From contig NZ_RSEJ01000007.1 in assembly GCF_009910675.1 (NCBI RefSeq), positions 124,001 to 188,000 on the forward strand: DNA of 64,000 bases, given 5' to 3'. The position numbers were made by a program, and so were the translations under genes. This document shows positions 9,301 through 16,100 of this stretch, piece by piece (the first letter of the stretch is position 1; every line of letters begins with the position of its first letter). The notes beneath the pieces are model-generated. The model was given only the letters and a program-made list of their open reading frames with translations, did no database searches and was not told the origin of the DNA. The DNA is from Photobacterium alginatilyticum. GTDB lineage: Bacteria > Pseudomonadota > Gammaproteobacteria > Enterobacterales > Vibrionaceae.

Positions 9301-11089
9301 CGCAGCGAAGCTATCCAGCACAGATAAGGTACTGGTCACCGGCGGTGCTAAAGGTGTCACTTTCGAGTGTGCACTAACACTGGCAAAACAATGCAAGTCA
9401 CACTTCATCCTAGCCGGGCGCAGTAAGCATGTTTCGGCCAGCGAGTTGCCAGCATGGGCTCAGGGCAAACAAGAAAATGAGCTAAAACCTGCGGCAATTG
9501 CCCATCTTCAGGCTTCTGGTGACAAACCGACACCAAAGAAAGTCGATGCGCTATTAAAACCGGTATTAAGCAGCCTTGAGATCAATGCTGCACTGGCCGC
9601 GTTTACCAACGTAGGGGCAAGTGCCGAATACCTTAGTCTTGATGTATCAAACAGTGAATCAGTCGCCAAAACACTAACAGCTCTGTCTCAGGGCGGTGAC
9701 ATCACCGGTCTGATCCATGGAGCAGGTGTACTGGCGGACAGACATATTCAGGACAAAACCCTGGATGAGCTAAACCTTGTTTATGGCACCAAAGTCGGTG
9801 GTCTGGGCGCGGTATTAAGCGCGCTAGACTGCAGCAAGTTAAAACTGGTTGCGATGTTCTCGTCTGCAGCAGGCTTCTACGGCAACACGGGTCAGAGCGA
9901 TTACGCGATGTCCAACGAAATCCTGAACAAGGCCGCACTGCAATTCTCAGCACGTCACCCGGAAACGAAAGTCATGAGCTTCAACTGGGGGCCTTGGGAT
10001 GGCGGTATGGTCAATCCTGCGCTGAAGAAAATGTTCACCGACCGCGGGGTATACGTGATCCCTCTGCAAGCTGGCGCCGAATTATTCAGCACTCAGCTTC
10101 TGAGCGAAACAGGTATTCAGCTACTGATCGGTTCAAGCATGCAAGGCGCTGAGAGCAAGGAAGACATTGTAAAAAAGCCTGATGCGGAGTCTGTGCTGGT
10201 AGCAAAGAGTCCGCTGACAACAAGCATCACTGTAACTCGCGACCTTGATCCGAAAGCAATGCCTTTCATCAAGGATCACTGCATTGCCGGTAACCCAGTG
10301 TTACCGACAGTGTGTGCTATCCAGTGGATGCGCGAAACAGCAGAAAAACTGTTAGGTGCGAACGTCACTGTTCGCAACTACAAACTGCTTAAAGGCGTGA
10401 TATTTGAAACGGACGATGTGCAGACCCTGACATTGACCCTGACCCCGGAAACAAAGCCGGGTACTAAGGCAGATGGTCAAATCAAAGCCTTGATCAGTTG
10501 CCAGGGCCGACCTCAATATCAGGCGATGCTGGTTACAGAAACAGTCACTGGCCCGGAAGCGCTGTCGCAAGAAACAACCTTCGCGGCGAATACAAGCGAG
10601 CCGGTGACAACAGCGGAAACCCTGTACAGCAACGGCACCCTGTTCCATGGCCCGAGACTGCAAGGTATTCAGGCTATCGAGCGATTCGATGAATCAGGTT
10701 TGCTGGCAACATGTCAGCTACCGACGGTTGACGATACCGACTGCGGAGCGTTTGTCGCCACCCTGCATACCGGTGGATGCCAGCCGTTCGCGGAAGACTA
10801 TCTGCTTCAGGCGATGCTGGTTTGGGCAAGGTTGAAATACGGCGCAGCGAGCCTGCCTTCTGCGATCGGTGAGTTTGTTTCTTACCGACCGATGCGAGCA
10901 GGTGATAAAGGCTGGCTGGAACTAGAGGTCATTAAAACCACCTCCCGCTCTCTGCAAGCCAACATCACGCTCTACCATCAGGATGGTCGTCTGAGTGCCG
11001 TCATGAAAGGTGCCAAAGTGACGATCAGCAAGAGCCTCAACGAGGCATTCTTGGTGAAGTCCGAGCCAGAAAAGGAGCTTCTGTCATAG
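3305..11089 (+). CDS. pfaA: PfaA, polyunsaturated fatty acid synthase subunit (KS-MAT-5xACP-KR-DH)
   Basis: PfaA is the main multidomain subunit of the anaerobic EPA/DHA-type synthase. The 2594 residues hold, in order: a ketosynthase (about 20-480, nucleophile Cys223 in DAACAGS); a malonyl-CoA acyltransferase (about 590-900, GHSFGE with Ser697); an Ala/Pro/Gln-rich linker with coiled character; five acyl-carrier domains whose phosphopantetheine serines in GIDSIKR are Ser1259, Ser1360, Ser1464, Ser1573 and Ser1679; a ketoreductase (about 1990-2230, VTGGAKGV and a Ser-Tyr-Asn active site); and a C-terminal dehydratase-like hot-dog region (about 2310-2570, DHCIAGNPVLP). The ACP repeats need a PfaE-type phosphopantetheinyl transferase, which is not in the window. 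The start ATG has GGAGA 6 bases upstream. The gene overlaps pfaB by one base. Confidence 0.97.
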   Translation: MSQTPNNTPESQEDKRLNKRLKDMPIAIVGMASIFANSRYLNKFWDLISEKIDAITEVPETHWRPADYYDADKSTPDKSYCKRGGFMPEVDFNPMEFGLPPNILELTDTSQLLSLIVAKEVLADAKLPADYDRDKIGITLGVGGGQKISQSLNARLQYPVLKKVFKNSGISDEDSEMLIKKFQDQYIHWEENSFPGSLGNVIAGRIANRFDLGGINCVVDAACAGSLAALRMALGELVDGRSEMMITGGVCTDNSPTMYMSFSKTPAFTTNETIQPFDIDSKGMMIGEGIGMIALKRLEDAERDGDRIYSVIKGVGASSDGKFKSIYAPRPEGQAKALKRAYDDAGFAPHTLGLLEAHGTGTAAGDVAEFKGLSSVFSEDNDEKQHIALGSVKSQIGHTKSTAGTAGLIKAALALHHKVLPPTINVTSPNPKLEIEDSPFYLNTQTRPWMQRVDGTPRRAGISSFGFGGTNFHVVLEEYTQEHARGDKYRQREVAQTLLFSATSREALLASLKETAANIASSKTDLAALAKTQGLRGIDTTHSRLGFVAKSDQDLQAQLGQAISTLEKQTKAHWQLPNGISYRESALVSEQGSAKVAALFAGQGSQYLNMGRELACHYPEMRQQLASADQVFGQNKKTPLSQVLFPIPAFNKQDTAAQEALLTNTANAQSAIGVVSMGQYQLMAQAGFKADMVAGHSFGELSALCASGVISQEDYYQLAFQRGNAMAAKPAEGDSGTMYAVILEADQLAAVDTCIGEFDGVSIANYNAPTQLVIAGPTDKAQLAAKALTEQGFKAIPLPVSGAFHTPLVAHAQKPFAAAIDKATFSAPALPLYSNATGELYKSDGKAIKKAFKQHMLQSVRFSAQVEAMYDAGARVFIEFGPKNILQKLVEKTLAEKISGEQATELCTISINPNPKGDSDQQLRLAAVQLAVAGITLDNIDPYQADIAQPSATSPMNIKLNATNYISDTTRTKMAKSLATGTVSPETEIVEKVVEKIVEKEVIKTEIREVPVAAVQPAEAPATAPAPAPAPAQPVNQTTSPLATGDASLHAFFAAQQQAAELHQQFLAIPQQYGDTFTTLMTEQAKMAASGVAIPESLQRSMEMFHQHQAETLKAHAHYLELQAKSNSSALGLLSSQPVSQPASAPTAVAPVSRPVSAPVQHAPAAPVAQAPQTVAATPAPVTAPEPVQAIAPVQQPVQSATPSITTTSQPVAPAPVQATGQTDNAENVMLDVVAEKTGYPTEMLDLDMDMEADLGIDSIKRVEILGTVQEQLPSLPELNPEDLAECRTLREIVTYMNSKFPAGAVSAPALEPAAAPASNGLDATQVQTTMLEVVADKTGYPTEMLDLEMDMEADLGIDSIKRVEILGTVQDQLPTLPELNPEDLAECRTLGEIVTYMNSKLPASVPATAIAPVTTPVTAAAPSGLDAAQVQSTMLDVVADKTGYPTEMLDLAMDMEADLGIDSIKRVEILGTVQDQLPTLPELNPEDLAECRTLGEIVDYMNSKLPAVAISAAPASTTSATATAPVSAPAASGLDAARVQSTMLDVVADKTGYPSEMLDLAMDMEADLGIDSIKRVEILGTVQDQLPTLPELNPEDLAECRTLGEIVDYMNSKLPAAPVSTTATVETPAPVATPVASNGLDAAHVQSTMLDVVADKTGYPAEMLDLAMDMEADLGIDSIKRVEILGTVQDQLPTLPELNPEDLAECRTLGEIVTYMQSKLSGSAAAAPVVEAIVKTVTEVANVELPPHNEVALKKLPAVDKLTDCFSEDACIVITDDGHNAGVLAEKLSAHGLDVAVVRSPLSAASPLNSEIASYPLASIDEAGVKAVIAEIENKHKAIGGFIHLQPVTADAQADSAEIALNGDAKQSISVAFLFAKLLHTQLNSSSTSGRHCFFTVSRIDGGFGYRDAEQLAKAELNQAALSGLTKTLSHEWPNVFCRALDIAPAVDARHLAEAITAELFDIDTQAVEVGFYEPNNGESGRATLTAVEAGAAQTKNAAAKLSSTDKVLVTGGAKGVTFECALTLAKQCKSHFILAGRSKHVSASELPAWAQGKQENELKPAAIAHLQASGDKPTPKKVDALLKPVLSSLEINAALAAFTNVGASAEYLSLDVSNSESVAKTLTALSQGGDITGLIHGAGVLADRHIQDKTLDELNLVYGTKVGGLGAVLSALDCSKLKLVAMFSSAAGFYGNTGQSDYAMSNEILNKAALQFSARHPETKVMSFNWGPWDGGMVNPALKKMFTDRGVYVIPLQAGAELFSTQLLSETGIQLLIGSSMQGAESKEDIVKKPDAESVLVAKSPLTTSITVTRDLDPKAMPFIKDHCIAGNPVLPTVCAIQWMRETAEKLLGANVTVRNYKLLKGVIFETDDVQTLTLTLTPETKPGTKADGQIKALISCQGRPQYQAMLVTETVTGPEALSQETTFAANTSEPVTTAETLYSNGTLFHGPRLQGIQAIERFDESGLLATCQLPTVDDTDCGAFVATLHTGGCQPFAEDYLLQAMLVWARLKYGAASLPSAIGEFVSYRPMRAGDKGWLELEVIKTTSRSLQANITLYHQDGRLSAVMKGAKVTISKSLNEAFLVKSEPEKELLS
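6965..8470 (+). repeat. Five tandem acyl-carrier-protein repeats within pfaA
   Basis: Five copies of a roughly 300-base unit follow each other, each encoding an ACP with the motif MEADLGIDSIKRVEILGTVQ followed by LPELNPEDLAECRTL. The modified serines are 101, 104, 109 and 106 residues apart, with variable Ala/Pro/Thr linkers between them. Copies 2 to 5 are nearly identical over the ACP core; copy 1 differs at a few positions (EQLPS for DQLPT). High identity makes the block prone to recombination and to assembly errors. Confidence 0.95.
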
Positions 11090-13179
11090 TGACTGACTCT
11101 TCTAATAAAGCGATGCCGTTGCGCATCGCTCTTTTAGCCCGGCCAGCATATGCTGCTGGGCTTTCTGCCGATTGTTTTCCTTCGCTCACAGCCGCTGAGA
11201 CAATCTCAATTTCTGATTTTTCGGAAACCGCGATTGTAGAAAAAAGTGCTTTTGAACAAGCGCTTCAGGCAGCCGTTGAGGCCGTCAATCAGGGTAAGCC
11301 CGTTCGACTCATCGCAGATGCCAAAAAGGGTAACTCGCAGTCAGACGTCTTGATGCTGGCGGGATTAACTGCAGCCCAGAACAAAATTCACCCTCATGCT
11401 TATCTTTCAGGTTTCGCTGATACTCTCGAGCAAGCTATTGCCCAGTCGCGCCGTCCAGCCGGTGATATCACTCACCAGCAAGATTTTGACACGCTGACAG
11501 CCACTCAGAAGTTCGCGGCGTTCTACCAGTTGATTGAAGATATTGCCGGGCGTACGCTGTCAGAGCAGTATTGGTTTACCGAACCGCACAAAGCACGAGT
11601 CGCCAGCCTTACGTTCAGTCAACAAAGCAGTGTCGTATTGACTCAGGCGACAGGCCTGCAAGCGCCTCACTCACTGTTAAACTCTGCTCGACTGCTGTTT
11701 ATCGTCTCCGGGCTGAATGAAGCCGAGCTACAGGCAAAGCTGGAGCAGCTCAGCCAGAGTTTGAACCGTCTGACTGAAAGTGACTGTGAACCAGATGCCC
11801 TGCTCCGTCTGATGAGCGAAAACATCAGACACTACCTGGCCGAGACAGCCAGTAAGCCTGATTCAACGAATCCACAATCACAACAGGTCATTGTGCTTCA
11901 GGGGGCTTCCGCGGCTGCCGTGCAGCAGGAAATCTCTGCCCTCCGCAGTGCCCTTCCCAAGGTGATGGCCGAGCACAGCCACTACAAGACACCGGCGGGC
12001 AGCTGTTTCTCACCATCACCAAACAGCCGTAGCGGTGTCGCATTTGTTTACCCCGGTGTCGGAACGGTATATCCGGGCATGTTCCGCGAATTACATCGCT
12101 ATTTCCCGGCACTTTATGCTCGTCTTGAACGTGAAGGCAATCTCAAAGAAATGCTACAGGCCGAGAAAACATACGGCGCAGACCCTGCTGACATGACGTT
12201 GGGCGAACTTGCCATTGCCGGTGTCGGTAGCAGCTACCTGCTAACCCAGCTGTTATGTGAAGAGTTTGCGGTGAAGCCTGATTTTGCCCTCGGCTACTCC
12301 AAGGGGGAAGCCTCAATGTGGGCCAGCTTGGGCGTATGGAAAAAACCGCATGCCCTGATCGAGATGACCCAGACCAGCCCGATCTTCACCACGGCGATCT
12401 CCGGTAAACTCACCGCCGTTCGTGAAGCGTGGCAGTTAGGTGACAACGATTCGATCACATGGAATAGCTTTGTCGTCCGTAGTGAGCCGGAAGCCATTCA
12501 AGCTCTGCTACCTGAATTCCCGCATGCTTACCTGGCCATTATTCAAGGTGATACTTGTGTATTGGCCGGCTGTGAGAATGATTGCCGTGCCCTGCTCAAA
12601 AAGCTAGGCAAGCGCGGAATTGCAGCGAACCGGGTTACCGCAATGCACACACCACCTGCAATGAGCCAGCACCAGCAGGTCACGGAGTTTTACTGTCAGC
12701 CACTTTGTGAGCAGCTGCCAGAGCATATTCGCTTTATCAGTGCGGCTGGCCTCTTGCCTAAGAATCAAAGTAAGACAGGCCCCCTAAATAAGCCGGTTCA
12801 GATTGATAGCCAGAGTATCGCCGATTCCATCGCTGATACCTTCTGCTCAACCTTGGATTTTACGGCGCTGATCCGCAGCGCTCGTGAGCAGGGAGCCCGG
12901 CTATTTATCGAAGTAGGCGCAGACAGACAGACCTGCACGCTCATCGACAAGATCAACCGTGCCGATGAAGTGACAACCGAAAGTTGCACCATCGCAGCTA
13001 ATGCCAAAGGCGGAGAAGATATTCTCACCCTGCTCAAGTGTCTGGGTCAGCTCATCACACACCAAATCCCACTGTCGCTGGAGCCTTTGTTGCAAGGGCT
13101 TGAACAGCAGCAATTGAATGCCTCGTCGGCAGATAATATGTCTTTGTCGGCGCACAAAATACAAGGAGAGCCAGTTTGA
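11089..13179 (+). CDS. pfaB: PfaB, acyltransferase subunit of the PUFA synthase
   Basis: PfaB (696 residues) carries one acyltransferase domain and is the subunit that most influences which final product, EPA or DHA, is made. The nucleophile elbow GYSKGE contains Ser404. Upstream is a degenerate N-terminal region without a clear ketosynthase cysteine, as usual for this family. The start is GTG, whose G is the last base of the pfaA stop codon; AAAGGAG lies about 12 bases upstream inside pfaA. It overlaps pfaC by four bases. These overlaps suggest coupled translation and fixed subunit ratios. The product type cannot be read from the sequence alone. Confidence 0.95.
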   Translation: MTDSSNKAMPLRIALLARPAYAAGLSADCFPSLTAAETISISDFSETAIVEKSAFEQALQAAVEAVNQGKPVRLIADAKKGNSQSDVLMLAGLTAAQNKIHPHAYLSGFADTLEQAIAQSRRPAGDITHQQDFDTLTATQKFAAFYQLIEDIAGRTLSEQYWFTEPHKARVASLTFSQQSSVVLTQATGLQAPHSLLNSARLLFIVSGLNEAELQAKLEQLSQSLNRLTESDCEPDALLRLMSENIRHYLAETASKPDSTNPQSQQVIVLQGASAAAVQQEISALRSALPKVMAEHSHYKTPAGSCFSPSPNSRSGVAFVYPGVGTVYPGMFRELHRYFPALYARLEREGNLKEMLQAEKTYGADPADMTLGELAIAGVGSSYLLTQLLCEEFAVKPDFALGYSKGEASMWASLGVWKKPHALIEMTQTSPIFTTAISGKLTAVREAWQLGDNDSITWNSFVVRSEPEAIQALLPEFPHAYLAIIQGDTCVLAGCENDCRALLKKLGKRGIAANRVTAMHTPPAMSQHQQVTEFYCQPLCEQLPEHIRFISAAGLLPKNQSKTGPLNKPVQIDSQSIADSIADTFCSTLDFTALIRSAREQGARLFIEVGADRQTCTLIDKINRADEVTTESCTIAANAKGGEDILTLLKCLGQLITHQIPLSLEPLLQGLEQQQLNASSADNMSLSAHKIQGEPV

Positions 13180-16100
13180 GTTCTCAACACAAAACAACCG
13201 ACGCGCACAGCACCAGCAAGAAAATTGCCATTGTTGGTTTAGCTAACCAGTATCCAGACGCAGATACGCCAAAAACATTTTGGCAAAACCTGCTGGACAA
13301 GAGAGACTCTCGCAGCACATTGAGCGCTGAAAAACTCGGCGCCAATCCCGACAGTTATCAGGGCCAACAAGGAGAGTCCGACCGTTTTTACTGTGATAAG
13401 GGCGGTTACATCCAGAACTTCAGTTTCGACCCGAGCGGATACCGCTTGCCCGCCGAGAAGTTCGAAAACCTTGACGACAGTTTTCTCTGGGCACTGGATA
13501 CCAGCCGCAAAGCGCTGGCAGATGCCGGGATCCCGTTAAATGCCACGGTACTAGATCGGACAGGCGTGATCATGGGCGCATTGTCATTCCCGACGACGCG
13601 CTCCAATGATTTATTCCTGCCGCTCTATCACTCTGCGGTAGAGAAAGCACTGAAAGCAAAACTGGGGAATGAGCACTTTTCACTCAGCCCTTCGAATGCA
13701 GTGGCACGAGACAGCAATTCGGCCAACGGTGCCGCAGCACATAATGCTTCCAAGCTAGTTGCAGACGCACTCGGCCTGGGCAGTGCCCAGCTCAGCCTCG
13801 ATGCAGCCTGTGCCAGTTCAGTCTACTCACTAAAACTGGCCTGTGACTACCTCAATACCGGCAAGGCCGATATGATGCTGGCAGGTGCCGTTTCCGGTGC
13901 CGATCCGTTCTTCATCAACATGGGCTTCTCGATCTTCCATGCCTATCCGGATCACGGCGTCTCAGTACCGTTCGATAGCAACAGCAAAGGCCTGTTTGCC
14001 GGCGAAGGGGCTGGCGTACTGGTACTGAAGCGGCTCGAAGATGCAGAGCGCGACGGCGATCATATCTATGCAGTCGTCAGCGGGATCGGCCTGTCCAATG
14101 ACGGACGTGGCCAGTTTGTCCTTAGCCCAAACAGCAAAGGACAGGTTCAGGCATTTGAGCGCGCCTATGAGGCTAGCGATTTGTCCCCTGAGAGCATCGA
14201 GGTAATTGAATGTCACGCCACTGGTACTCCTCTGGGTGACAAAGTCGAGCTGACCTCCATGGAGCGTTTCTTTGCCGACAAGCTAAACGGGACTCAGGCT
14301 CCCTTGATTGGCTCGGCAAAATCCAACCTTGGTCACTTGCTCACGGCGGCAGGTATGCCAGGGATCATGAAAATGATCTTCGCAATGCGTGACGGTACTC
14401 TGCCACCGAGCATTAATCTATCGACTCCGCTTTCTTCTCCTGATGGCTTATTTGGATCGCATACACTGCCGACCCAGGTTCAACCATGGCCAGATAAAGC
14501 CGGGAACCCTGCACGACGTGCCGGTGTTTCGGTGTTTGGCTTTGGCGGCTGTAACGCACACCTGTTGTTGGAAGCCTATTCTTCTCACTCGGAGCAACCC
14601 GGAATTACGGCTGGCGCACAGGTACAGAATCAAGTACAGAATAAAAAGTCGCCGGTATCAGCCCCGTTGAAGATCACCGGCCTGGCCTCGCACTTCGGTT
14701 CATTGAAAACCATTAATGCACTGAACCATGCCATCGAAACCGGCGCAGATGCCTTTGTTGCTCTGCCGAAGAAACGCTGGAAAGGGCTGGATCAGCACCC
14801 TGAGCTATTGAACCAGTTCGGCTTGCATACCGTGCCCCACGGTGCCTATATTGATCAGTTCGAGCTGGATTTCTTGCGTTTCAAAGTCCCGCCCAATGAG
14901 GATGACCGTCTGATCTCCCAGCAGTTGCTGCTCATGAAAGTTGCAGACGAAGCGATTCGGGATGCCAAGCTTGAAGCCGGACAAAAAGTTGCCGTACTGG
15001 TCGCAATGGAAACCGAGCTGGAAATGCACCAGTTCCGCGGTCGCGTTAACCTGCACACACAACTTGCCGATAGCCTGGACAACATGGGGATCACCCTGAC
15101 TGACAGCGAATACCAGTCGCTTGAAGCCATTGCCATGGACAGTGTGCTGGATGCCGCCAAGCTCAACCAGTACACCAGCTTTATCGGTAACATCATGGCG
15201 TCGCGTATTGCCTCGCTGTGGGATTTCAACGGCCCGGCATTTACCATTTCTGCGGCAGAGCAGTCTGTTGCCCGCTGTATTGATGTCGCGCAGAACCTGA
15301 TGTCACAAGAATCTTTAGACGCTGTCGTCATCGCCGCCGTCGATCTCAGCGGCAGTGCCGAGCAGGTGATCCTCAAAAACAGCATTACTCCCGTCGCCTC
15401 GACGGCACAAGACAGTGGCTGGCATGTCGGCGAAGGTGCCGGTGCAATAGTTCTCGTTGATGAACAAGAAGCGGCCGCTAGCCATAGCTACGGCTCAATC
15501 GATGCCCTCGGGTTTGGTTCAGTCAGCCAGAGCCAGTCGATTACCGATCGTCTTCTGACTGAAACCGGTATTGCTGCGGACAATATTAGCTTGCTGGAGC
15601 TTAACCAAGCGCCAGAAAGCACTGATATTACGGCTTACCCTCTGTCTCGAGCAGCACAAACACAGGCCAGCCGTCGCATGGGTCACTGTTATGCAGCATC
15701 AGGTATGGCGAGTATCCTCCACGGGCTATTGAGCCTGAACCAAACGGCTTTCCCCGCCAAGGCAAAAGCAGCCATCGTCGCGAGTATCAGTGAAGGTCAA
15801 TGTTCACAGCTTGTTGTCACCCAGACAGACACAGAAACACACTCCCTGACGGCAAGGCTTGCAAGCGAGCTCGCCGTTGACTCAACACGACAGCTAATCA
15901 AACAGGTTACCCTGGGCGGGCGTGATATCTACCAGCATATCGTGACAGCGGATCTTCCTGAACTTCAGCAGATCCAGCAGAAAGCTGCGAACTCAAGACC
16001 GCGTATACAGTCCCCGGTGAAGACAATGGCTAAGGCTATGTCCATAACTAAGCCCGTGGCCCAGCCTCTAACCAGGCCCGAGGCACCAACGCCATCCGTA

